Below are positions 41,901 to 52,400 of a stretch of 64,000 nt of DNA, in pieces. A program made the translations under genes and the position numbers. Numbering within the stretch: position 1 is the stretch's first letter; each line of letters opens with the position of its first letter. The notes under the pieces were generated by a model, which searched no databases, was not told where the DNA came from, and saw only the letters and a list, made by a program, of their open reading frames with translations. Source of the DNA: Rhizophagus clarus (lineage: Eukaryota > Glomeromycota > Glomeromycetes > Glomerales > Glomeraceae). The stretch lies in contig BLAL01000029.1 of the NCBI GenBank assembly GCA_015698045.1, forward strand, positions 62,001 through 126,000. Direction: 5' to 3'.

Positions 41901-42293
41901 CGGAAAGAGGAATGAATAGATGGGGAGGCAATCCAACGATCTTTTATCATCTGACATATCTTTAAGCGATGATGAGAGGATCTTCCGAATGGCATTTAGC
42001 AAATCTTTAGGGGAAATTTTACCATTGAAGTTTTCTTGCCTCAAAGTATATGTCACATTAACCTTTCGTTCTTTTACAGCTTCGGTAGTGCTGTTTGAAG
42101 CGCAGGAAGCTTCTTCATTATCAGACCCATAATTAGACTCGTAGTTATTATAATCATCTGATCCACAATCAGAATCATTATCATTAAAGCTATCTGTATC
42201 ACTTAAGTATTCATCGGGGCTGGTGCTATCATAGCGGAGGGCTGGGGTGATTCTGGAGCGATCAGTTTGGTCAAAATTAATTGGTGTATGCAT
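38913..42293 (-). pseudogene. Primase-helicase: archaeo-eukaryotic primase plus origin-binding-type helicase, decayed
   Basis: From the ATG at 42293: an acidic N-terminus, then a primase core with RAVIDIDAS (D-x-D), SSDPSKCSYHIL (S-x-x-H type) and FIDRKLPG ... NLRLLGSAKKG, all three motifs of viral-type AEP primases, then a Cys/His end (CPLYKRIH). One frameshift at the G run near 40977-40981 leads into the helicase: Walker A-like SPWETGKTY, DLWLDEI as Walker B, RRIIVMDNDLT, and RMRCIKD as motif VI-like, resembling the herpesvirus origin-binding protein fold. A TGA at 39640-39642 and a second frame change (with probable deletion) near 39285 precede the C-terminal part (38913). Expected role: initiation of element DNA replication. 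Non-functional copy. Confidence 0.75.
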
Positions 42294-42445
42294 GGTGTTA
42301 GTTCGAAAAGTTATACTATCTCTATAAAATTCAGAAATGTTTAATTTATTTTTTCCGGAGGATGTAAAAAGAGGTGTATAGCAACCCAGTAAGCAAATTG
42401 TAAATAAAAGGGAAACGGGTATATACTTTTAGATGGGAGTAACTT

Positions 42446-42935
42446 CAGAATTATTATATAAAATATTGGAAGAAGCCCCATCTTCCTAAATATGTACTCA
42501 GATATGGTATAGCCTCCGCGTAATATAGAGGTATACCAAAAAGAGATATGAAGTTGGCTGGCCCCTCTTGGACACTTCGGAGACACAAATAAATACATTC
42601 TTTCTAGAGTAGTCTTTTGCGTAATCATTATATAAAATATTGGCAGAAGACTACCCTAACACTAGTATGTGCTCCGGTATATATGACAGCTAGGGTAGGC
42701 AAGTGCGCAAAAATATTGGCAGAAGACTTATCCTCCTAGATATGTACTCGGGTATGTCATCCAGGGTAGGTAACTTCGTAAACTATTATATAAATATTGG
42801 AAGATGCCTACCCTATCACTAGTATGTACTCGGATATGTCATTCAGGGTAGTGTGAAGTGGATATCTTCCTTCATCTTTATATAAAATAATGGAAGAAGA
42901 CTACCCTACCACTGGTATGTACTCGGGTATAGTAT
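42446..42935 (+). repeat. Degenerate tandem array, about 4-5 units of roughly 105 bp
   Basis: Each unit contains TATATAAAATATTGGAAGAAG (or close), then CCCTA(A/C)CACTAGTATGTAC and TCGGGTATG. Unit starts are near 42450, 42625, 42700, 42790 and 42885. The first unit begins with the 38-bp repeat also found at 38757-38794. Confidence 0.75.
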
Positions 42936-43600
42936 AGATGGGCCAGCCACAATAATACATATCGCATCTCCAACTTCGGACATGAAATAGGCATACATGT
43001 ACTGGCATATGGGGTGAACTAATAGAACTATGCCAGTATTTCACCACTTCTATGACACAACTATAATGCCAAAATGGATCTTAAAATCGGGTGACCAAAA
43101 ATTGGCCAGATTTATCTTCATCATAGTGCCAGCCAAAACTAACCAATATGTTATATGACGGAAGGTGTTCTGACGTTAGAACAGTATCACATGACCGGTG
43201 CAATAAGGCGCAGTACTGGCCAGCATTATTTCACAATTTCGGCCAGATCTTTTGACATAAATAACTCAGTATTCAAGCTGGCATCCAAGCTGACCTGAAA
43301 CTGGCAAACTAATAGAATCACTCCAGTTCCTTGCCAGTTCCTCACTAGTTCCATGACAGTTTCAGGATACTACCAGGTCACTATCATGGTGCCAAGCTGG
43401 ATCCTCAAATCACATGCTCAAAAGATTGGCCAGAATTATGGCATAATGTCAGCCAAAATTAGTCACGAATTTACCGCGCCACCTGTCACCATTTTTTTTA
43501 CACAACTTCAGCATTTAGAAAGGCAATCAAATAGGCGGGCACCTCATCCATATTTACTATCCAACAAGTCACAGAAAGGGAAATCAGACCCCATCTTTAG
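42936..43600. other. Non-coding stretch with an old duplication
   Basis: Two related blocks (about 42985-43150 and 43290-43460) share the order CTAATAGAA, GCCAGT, ATGACA, GGATC, AAAATTGGCCAGA and GCCAGCCAAAA at similar spacing, so they look like a diverged tandem duplication. No gene. Confidence 0.5.
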
Positions 43601-43706
43601 GACATATTAGTTAATAGATTATATTGTCCTAAGACATATTAGTTGATAGATTATATTATCCTAAGACATATTAGTTAATAGATTATATTGTCCTAGGACA
43701 TATTAG
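43601..43706 (+). repeat. Tandem repeat, 32-bp unit, 3.3 copies
   Basis: GACATATTAGTTAATAGATT starts at 43601, 43633 and 43665, with a partial copy at 43697. Units differ at only a few bases. Confidence 0.9.
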
Positions 43707-43710
43707 TATA

Positions 43711-43782
43711 GTACAAGTGGATTGTTCTAGGACATTTTAATATATTAATATATTAAAATGTCCTAGGACAATCCACTCGTAC
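43711..43782. repeat. 72-bp near-perfect palindrome
   Basis: Two 36-base arms without spacer, 34 of 36 positions complementary. The arms begin GTACAAGTGGATTGTTCTAG and end ...CGTAC. It also contains the TCCTAGGACA core related to the adjoining 32-bp repeat (GTCCTAGGACAT). It cuts off the 3' end of the transposase-like gene. Confidence 0.9.
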
Positions 43783-45774
43783 TGCTATTAAATAATCTAA
43801 ATCTAATGCTAAAAATAAACTAATAAGTGTAATTTGCGTCTTAACAAATTTTACTTGGTGATCTGGCCCACCATTCATGTATAAAAACAAGTAAGGCTTA
43901 TTGGTTTTAACAATTATATTATATAGTTCAGTAGCGTGTCTCATTGCACTTGATGGTTCAAATATAGGATTCTTCAAGCCAACAAAAATATTACCATGGT
44001 AAAATGATTCATTTATTGAATTTGGTATTTCTGCTTGCATTATAACACTTGAAATAAGACCACATTTTGTGAAATCATGGTCAGCAACAGCAAATATTAT
44101 TCCATTGGCCACAATTACTGATTTGCCTTGGTCTATAGCTGCTACTGAATAATTTGGCTCTCTAACTTTGCAACAATGCTTATCATCCAAAAAGACCAAA
44201 TTTGAATACTCTTTGTATTTAATTGACATTTCCTTCTCATATCAGAATAGCGCTGACGCATAATATAAATCAGGATGATCAATGCGTAACTGACGTGCTT
44301 GAACCATATATTTAATGTCTAACTTTCTGGTATAATATTCTGATACCTTTACAGTTTCATTGTTAGGGCTAAATTACATACGTAACCATTATTTTGATGG
44401 AATTAAAGTGCTAGGTGGGCAAATTTTTGTAACTTGATTAATTAAATCTCGTACTGATATAGCATGTGATAAATGTGCAACTGTTCCATGTCACCTATCA
44501 TCAACCGCTGCACATTCTTCAAGAAATTGCCTGATATATTTCCAAAATTCAGCATATTGTTCAGGTTGACCTTTATTAAAATTACGTAAATCCACAATTA
44601 TTTTATCATTTCCATGAACAAGTAATTGTTTTACACGCAACATTACTTGTGTTTTAATCATATTAGTAGCTGAGCTGGAATCTCCAATTAATTCCTAATA
44701 TAAGACACGCGCTTGATGATTTTTCGTTAGTATACCTAGTATCAAATCAGCCTTGTATTTGAATTGCTTACGCATAAATCGTGTATGATATATTGGTATT
44801 TTACTTTTTAAATCCTCACAAATTATATAAGATTTGTTTGTTATTTCTTCATTACCTAAACTTTCATCAACTCGCCACAGGAAACATGCATGAAATATAC
44901 TATTGCCAGACGAATAACAAAAAATACCAAATTTTTGATGAATATTTTCAGGTAAATTATGAATATATGTATATTTTTTACTAAATAATTTAATTATAAT
45001 AAAATTATTAGTACATTAAATCAATTTTTAATAATTTATAAATAGTATTTATTTACCGTGGTTCTGAAAGTACAAACGGCTCAATATCCAATGCTTCCCA
45101 ATAAGGTAAAGTGGATAGTTTGTTGTTTAAATTATTGTATATATTTTTAGTTTGAAAATTAGAAAAAAAATGAACACCTTCATAAACCTTAATGCTAATT
45201 GAATCATCTATTGATCCAGTAGGAATTTCTAATTGATGATTTTTACTTATTTTGATCCTTTGCATATTTAAATATGTAGAATATTCATTTAAACATTTAG
45301 TGAATTTTTTCACTATTGGGTAAAGCCAAGTAAATTGTGAATTCTCCATCCATAAAGCATTAAATATCCAAAAAATAAATTTGCATATCGACTTAAACAA
45401 TCATAATCAAACTTTGATCTAACATTTTTATAACTTGATGGATCTGATCTATTAAAAAATTCTTCAAGTTCTTTAGGAGGATGTATTGCTCTTCCTTTCA
45501 TTTTTTCAATGCCACATATATCTACACACTATATAGCATTTAATAAGTCATTTATAAATGATTTTCCTATTAACTCTGCAGTAATTCTTCCTTTCCAACC
45601 CCCATCATTATTTTTTATCCATACCACTATATCATGACACAATAAATCCTTTTTATTTGGCTTTTTTGGTAAATTAAAAGATGGTAAAGATAATTGTATA
45701 AAATTAGAAATAAGTACTTTAAATGCATCTTTTTCTTTTTGTAAAATTGGTTGATAGTTTTCTGGAATTTGCAA
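43753..45774 (-). pseudogene. DDE-like transposase gene, decayed and truncated
   Basis: Readable pieces from 45774 down: IPENYQPILQKEKDAFKVL and KGRITAELIGKSFINDLL; FEEFFNRSDPSS-like part near 45440; an N-S-rich middle (near 44700-45050); RKLDIKYMVQARQLR (44290-44340); LVFLDDKHCCKVREP and LYMNGGPDHQVKF (44229-43753). The two Asp-containing phrases (LDDKH and NGGPDH) suggest an RNase H-fold nuclease. In-frame stops near 44370, 44383 and 44250 fit Gln or Arg codons turned into TAA and TGA. It ends inside the palindrome (DCPRTF is palindrome-encoded). I remember this family as common in Rhizophagus but cannot name it. Confidence 0.5.
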
Positions 45775-46290
45775 CTCAAATATACATCAGAAAATTTTAT
45801 AGTGTGAAAAGTTGCACAAGATTACGCATCATAATATTTTGTAAGTTTTCAGACCCGCCACAAGTTTGCGGAAGAGTAATATTTCGTAACTTTTTAAAAT
45901 ATTTCGAAATATTATGATATGCAAAGTTTCATAATTTTATGGTTCGTAATATTCCGTAATTTTACGCATTCACAATATTTCGTAATTTTACATAATATTT
46001 CGTAAGTTTTCAGACCCAACGCAAGTTTGCATAAGCGTAATATTTTGTAACTTTTTAAAATATTTCGAAATATTACAATATGCAAAGTTTTGTAATTTTA
46101 CGATTCGTAATATTGTGTAATTTTATTGCGTAATATTTCGCAACTTTTTAAAATATTTCAAAATATTATGATATACAAAGTTTCATAATTTTATGGTTCG
46201 TAATATTTTGTAATTTATTGCGTAATATTTTGCAACTTTTTAAAATATTTTGACGATTCGTAATTTTACATAAATATTTTGTAATGTTTC
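45775..46290. repeat. AT-rich degenerate repeat field (CGTAATATTTCG type)
   Basis: Repeated CGTAATATTTCGTAA, TTTTTAAAATATTTCGAAAT and GCAAAGTTTCATAATTTTA blocks, at least four rounds. The motif family is shared with 62625-63230. Confidence 0.8.
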
Positions 46291-46673
46291 AAAATTCATT
46301 TTTGTACTATAAGTTTATATAATGTATATTTTATTAGATATAATATGAATTAAATTATAAAAAATTACAAGTATTTATTACTATATACAGAATATATAAA
46401 AGTAAAAAAGAAAGAGTAATGATACAATTAGATATAAAAAGAAGAGAAACAGCTATAGTAACGTTGGTATTAGATATAAAGATAAAAGAAATATTGTTAG
46501 TATTGTTAGTGTTGTTAATATTAAAATAAAAAGAGTTAAAGAAACAGTAGAAACATGGATATTATCATTAGTATTAAAGTACAAGTAAAAGAAAAAAAGG
46601 AAATGTAGATAGTATTGTTAGTATTACAATATAAAGTAACAATTAGTGTAAAAAACGCGTTAGTATTAAAACA
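46291..46673. other. AT-rich simple-sequence stretch
   Basis: Strand-asymmetric, A-rich on the plus strand, with many ATTGTTAGTATT and AAGTAAAAG words. No gene. Confidence 0.6.
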
Positions 46674-47160
46674 ATTAGTATTAATAAACAAATATTTCTA
46701 TACCTGCAAAGAATAAACTAAAAATAAAAGAAAGAGGAAAAATAAACATGTTGTTGGTATTAAGTAAAAGGAGTAAAAAAAACATAATTAGTATTGTTAG
46801 TATCGTTAGTATTGAAGTAAAAGTAAAAAGGAATAAAGGAAATATGGATATTATTGTTAGTATTACGACACAAAGTAACAGAGGTAAAAAGAAAACAAAA
46901 ATAATTAGTATTAATAAACAAATATTTCTAAAGGAGACAAAATAAAAAATAAACATGTTGTTAGTATTAAGTAAAAGGAGTAAAAAAAACATAATTAGTA
47001 TTGTTAGTATCGATCGTTAGTATTAAAGTATAAGTAAAAAGAAATAAAGGAAACATGTATATTATTGTCAGTATTACGATACAAAGTAAAAAAGAAGTAA
47101 AAAATAATGAAATAATTATTATTAATAAACAAATATTTCTATACCTGCAAAGCAATAAAT
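46674..47160 (+). repeat. Tandem repeat, about 2 units of 215-235 bp
   Basis: ATTAATAAACAAATATTTCT recurs near 46680, 46911 and 47130, each followed (first two) by AACATGTTGTT(A/G)GTATTAAG and AAACATAATTAGTATTGTTA. The hydrophobic minus-strand frames here are products of this repeat. Confidence 0.8.
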
Positions 47161-47951
47161 TATGAAATATATGTAAATATTCTGTATATAATTAAAAAAT
47201 ATTGAACAAAAGGATAAAGAAATAATAAAAAGAAGAGAAAAATATTGAATAAAAAAATAAAAAAATAAAGAGACAAAAATAAATAAGACAAAAAACACGT
47301 GCAAATTAAATCACATGCAAGGATCAGCCTAATTTTGATTGGCCAGAAAATATGATACTGTATATGCAATCATACACAATCATATCATGCAGATTTATTT
47401 ATTTAATTATCAACAATGTGGGCGTGACATAAATAAATCGTGACTGAAACTTGTGTTCAATTTGTGTTCAATTTGTGTTGATAATTCTGGTAAAAAATTA
47501 TTAATTTTGGCCAAATTTCGTTAAATTTGTTAAATTTGTGTTGAATTTGTGTTGCGTAATTTTTTATTTATCACAAGGGGATGATATTTAGTAATTGCAT
47601 GTATGTACGATGTACAAGATTTTTTTTATGATTTTTTTAAGAAATGTACGCAAAATATTTAATTAGAATATAATTGTTTTTATTTTTAAATATGATATAT
47701 TGATATGAAATCAAATTAAGATTTTTTTTATTAATCATAATATTTATATTTAGATAATCCATATCCGCACGAGATTTAATTAATATGTTTAATGATGAGA
47801 GTGTAATAAATTAAATTTTAATTGAAACGAGAAATAAAATCAAACCAAAGAGGTATTGTTCAAATTTTTATTTAAAGTGACATTTTACAACCTTCTTTCT
47901 ACCCAAATTTTTATTCATCTCAAAATCAAATTATAAAAATCTGATTTAATA
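47161..47951. other. Non-coding AT-rich stretch
   Basis: Simple-sequence DNA with ATTTGTGTTCAATTTGTGTT duplications near 47450-47550. No gene seen. Confidence 0.6.
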
Positions 47952-48119
47952 ATGCCTCGCCACACACGTTCACGTCATTTCCACTATAACATCCATTGGA
48001 ACTGGACTATGATGGATGAGCTGGTTGACATACGCCAAGACAGAAACTGCGCCTATCACAATATTAATGGTAGAAGCCGCCAAGATTTTTGGGACTCTGT
48101 TGCCAATAGGTTCATATGA
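47952..48119 (+). CDS. MADF/Myb-SANT-like DNA-binding fragment
   Basis: A 55-codon frame (MPRHTRSRHFHYNIHWNWTM, then ELVDIRQDRNCAYHNINGRS and RQDFWDSVANRF). The spaced Trp residues and the order W..., LVDIRQDRN, FWDSVA fit the first two helices of the MADF or Myb/SANT-like domain found with Harbinger-type transposons. It ends at TGA just 29 bp before the LINE 3' end, so the gene may have been interrupted by the LINE insertion or continue by splicing. Confidence 0.5.
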   Translation: MPRHTRSRHFHYNIHWNWTMMDELVDIRQDRNCAYHNINGRSRQDFWDSVANRFI

Positions 48120-48147
48120 CTAATATCTATAATTTTTTTAAGAAAGA

Positions 48148-49210
48148 ATTTAAATTCAAGGCAAACGCGGTATAGTAGCCAATATCTTTATTAATTAATA
48201 TTTAACCGATACAATTTATAATCATAAAAAGAAAACAAAAATAAAATAAAAACTAACTAAAAATAAAGCTAAATAGTCTCCTAAGTAAAAATATAGTAAC
48301 AAAAATTAATCTAAAAGAATAATCGCATTACACTAAATTTTCCTAGATCTTCCCTCTTGATATATTCCAACCAAAGTAGAAGCAACTATGCTAACATAAT
48401 AACAGATAACACGCCCACTATAAAAATTGACATCCCATCCTGCAAAAGCTGTTATTAAGTAGCACCGTTAGACGACCCATAAAACCTGACAAATGATTAT
48501 ACCATGGTAATTCCTGAATCATTGAGTTCTTGATCCAATCAGTTCCAGAGTCACGTGAAGTCACAAGATGGGTCGGAGGAGGTAGCGAAGAGAAAGGCAC
48601 ATACGTGAAAGCAGGCAAATTAGAAGGCCGAGGAGTAGGTTTCAATTTAAGAGTAATGTTCATCGCGTCTTCCCATTTACTTTTATCGTAGGTACGCAGA
48701 TTCCAAATGCGGGTTCTAAGCTTCTGAATGAAGTTATTGTGAATCGCAGCTACGACCTTCATAGCTGACATTCTAGGAATGAATAATTCAACGAACAAGT
48801 CAATAAAAAGGCTGGGCAAACAACCCCGGATGAGAGCATATGAGGACCAATTAGAGGAGGAAATAGTCTAGCAAGAAAGAGAAGAGAGCTTTCTGAGCAC
48901 AGGAGTGGGGTCCACATCAGCCAAATCACCAGCTTCACGGAGCTTGGAGAACAAATGATTTTGGTAGGATTGTAAGATCTGGTGCATTACGTTGCAACGT
49001 TTGGAGCAGAGGATGAGATGCATCAGGTCTTCTTTGCGATTACAGCAGGAATGACACGTTAAAAGGTTAATATAAAGATCTGGACGTGTAATTTTCAACT
49101 TCTCCAGGAGAGGCAAATCATCGAGGAAAAGCTTAAATTTGAAGGTGTAATGCCTCGAAGCATGGTGAGCTTGGAAAGAAGCATCATGAGTTGGAGAGTA
49201 ATTAAGGGTG
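48148..49210 (-). mobile_element. 5'-truncated LINE copy (3' part of ORF2)
   Basis: It begins on the minus strand with LNYSPTHDASFQAHHASRHY-like coding (49200), includes the zinc-like LLTCHSCCNRKEDLMHLILC, one TAG near 48868, and the ORF2 end (GRLTVLLNNSFCRMGCQFL, stop at 48418). The 3' UTR ends with GCCTTGAATTTAAATTC. It matches the complete copy to the right closely, and lies directly head-to-tail with it at 49210/49211. Confidence 0.9.
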
Positions 49211-49481
49211 AGAATTTAAATTCAAGGCAAACGCGGCATAGTAGCCCTTATCTTTATTAATTATTATTAAACCGAACAATTTACAAAAATATAAAAAGAA
49301 ACAAATTAAAATAAAACTAACTAAAAATAAAGCTATATAGTCTCCTAAGTAAAAATAAAGTAATAAAAATTAATCTAAAAGAATAATCGCATTACACTAA
49401 ATTTCCCTAGATCTTCCCCCTTGATATATTCCAACCAAAGTAGAAGCAACTATGCTAACATAATAACGGATAACACGCCCA

Positions 49482-52400
49482 CTATAAAAATCGACATCCC
49501 ATCCTGCAAAAGCTGTTATTAAGTAGCACCGTTAGACGATCCATAAAACCTGATAAATGTTTGTACCATGGCAAACCTTGAATCATCGAGTTCCTAATCC
49601 AATCGACTTCGGAGTCACGTGAAGTCACGAGATGGGTCGGAGGAGGTAAAGAAGAGAAAGGCACATATGAAGTGGCAGGCAAAGTAGATGGCCGAGGAGT
49701 AGTTTTCAATTTAAAGGTAATGTTCATCGCGTCTTCCCATTTACTCTTGTCATAAGTACGCGGATTTCAGATGCGTGTCCTAAGCTTCTGAATGAAATTA
49801 TTATGTATCGCAGCTACGACCTTCATAGCAGACGGTCTGGGAATAGACAATTCGACAAATAAGTCAATAAACATGGTAGGTAAACAACCCCGGATGAGCG
49901 CATAAGAGGACCAGTTGGAAGAAGAAATGGTCCAACAAGAAAGAGAAGAGAGTTTCCTAAGCAAGGGTGTAGGATCCTGATCAGCCAAAACACCGGCTTC
50001 ACGAAGCTTAGAAAATAAATGATTTTGATAGGATTGCAGTATTTGATGCATGACAAAACGTCGTTTAGAACAGAGGATCAAGTGCATCAAGTCCTCCATG
50101 CGATCTCGGCACGAATGGCACGTGAGAAGGTCGATATAGAGGTCGGAGCGGATGACTTTTAACTTTTCCAGGAGAGGCAGATCATCGAGGAAAAGTTTGA
50201 ACTTGAAAGTGTAATGGCGCGCAGCGTGAGAAGCCTGGAAAGAAGCATCATGAGCGGGGGTGAAATTAAGAGTAAACCAGGTAAGTTCCCAGTCCACTAC
50301 ATAGTCGTCTTTGTCATACAGGCAATATACAAATTGAAAACGCTTGAGAGATAAAAGGTCCTTCAAAAAGGTGGCCTGGAAATGGAGCTTGAAGAGCCGC
50401 CTGGGATTGGACTCGCAAACCACATTGTCATACACCAGGCGGACGGGATGCGAAGAAGTGTAAGCGTCCACGGGCAAAAGAGGAGCCATATCAGAGTGAT
50501 GAGCAGAATTCGCAAGAGAATCAGCAAATTCATTCCAGTAGTTGCCATCATGACCTTTGACCTTGACAGGAGAGACCACGAGACTTTTGGTATGGATGAA
50601 GCGTTCAATAGAAGCCCACAGCTCGAAGTTGGTAGTTTTGTAAAACAGACGACTATTAGAATAAGAAGAAGTTGCACACAGTTGCAAACCATCAATGGCA
50701 GCTTGGGAGTCCGTGTAAATGGTAACAGTAGAGTCAGCTGGGGTAACGCTCAAAGCAGCATAAATTGCAGCAGCTTCAGCTCTGGTAGAGAAGGGCCAGT
50801 TTCGTATAGTGCCATGCGTATATGCAGCCACGGAGTTAAGGTATCCAGCATCAGGAATTAGCTGGACCCAAGACCAACCCATTGAGACTTCAGGTGTTCC
50901 AAGGTTAATCAAGGAACCATCAGTATAATAACGGTAGTGAGATCCTGGCGGGAGGAAAACCGGTGAGGAAAGTGAAAATTGATCATCCTTAGGAGGAGCC
51001 ACAATAGGATCATCCGCAACTACAGAGGAAGAAAAAGAAAAATCTGGCGAAAAATCAAGGCGCCGATAATAAGGAGTTACAACAATACTAAGATCGGCCC
51101 AAGTAAAGGGAGAAAGGACATCTGAAGTAGATTGACGAATACGAGCACAATTTGTAGGCAGAATCATAGATCGCAACAAAGAAATTTTGAAGGTGCAGCG
51201 AGGCTGGACGGCAGTATATTTATGGGCCGAGGGGAACAGAACATGCGCGTCACAGCCTGGACATGGACGAAGGCGAATAACATCACCGGGAGAAGAGAGA
51301 CAGTCAGATATCCAATGAACGATCACACAGGTATCTTTCTTGGGTTGAACGCTCAACTGTTTGCCGAAGAGAGGAGCACCATTGCTATCAAGCGTGATGA
51401 GCCAATGCCGATTCTTTTGCGTTGTAGTAGCACCAGGAAGTAGGATAATAGAAGAGATAATAGAAGGAGGGCGTACATACTGATCAGACAACTGATCATG
51501 AGAGCCGGGAAGGGTTGTATTGGTCTTGATGTCCAAATACCATTTATGAGGAAGAGAACGGCCACACTTATCCGCAAGTTAGGCAATGTAGGCAGTCCGA
51601 TAAGCAGTCCAAGAAATGAGATGAGAGCCAGAAGGTGCAATTAATTGCGATAAATAATACAGGTGACATTTGCGAAGGACCTTGAGGCAAGCTTTAAAAA
51701 CATACGAGCTCATACACGAGTATAAAGGAGTATGGCCAGGAAGAGTAAGGTCCGGGAATGTGGAAGAGAATTGAGCATGTTGCAAGCGGAAGGGGGTAAG
51801 AATCATGGAAGCAAGAGTGCACGCGATATAGTCACACTTAAAAATATTCATGTTGGACCATAAGGACCAATCATCTACCCTCAAAGGAGAAATGGGGATT
51901 AAAAACCTAAATTGTATCAGCTTTAATCTATAAATAAATAAACACTGAATAAAAGGTGTAGAAGAATTAGCCATCAAAAACAAATTATTAACATGATATT
52001 GTATCAGATGAGAAGATAAATTAATCAGTCCCAAAGCTTGGGAAAGATAAAGTATAGGGTTGGGGAGAGAACGGAAAAAATTAGCCTTATGTTTGACGAG
52101 TGAACGTATGGATCGAGTGGCAGTATAACAATCCGATGCTGAAAGGTGGGTAACTTGCATACGGTACTCGAGTTTAGGAATGAGCACCGAGTTATAAAGG
52201 TAAACCACTTGTTTAGCAGAAAGCTTGGCCGGGCGAAGAGTGGCAGCAAAGGAATTACATTCACTGGCGATTTGTTTTTTAACAAAATCGTGAGAGCCTT
52301 TGAGATTAAACCATACCCCTAAAAATCGAAAAGAAGAAATAATAGAAAGAGGAGTAACAAAAATAGAAGGAATACCGTTCAAAGACGATATGGATAAGTG

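Noticed and set aside
42985-43460. Possible transposon in the diverged duplicated blocks
   Set aside because: The similarity is patchy, with no inverted ends or target duplication. It is better described as an old tandem duplication.
46681-47369. Very hydrophobic minus-strand frames resembling membrane proteins
   Set aside because: They are translations of A-rich simple and tandem repeats, repeated twice with the same words, and have no gene signals.
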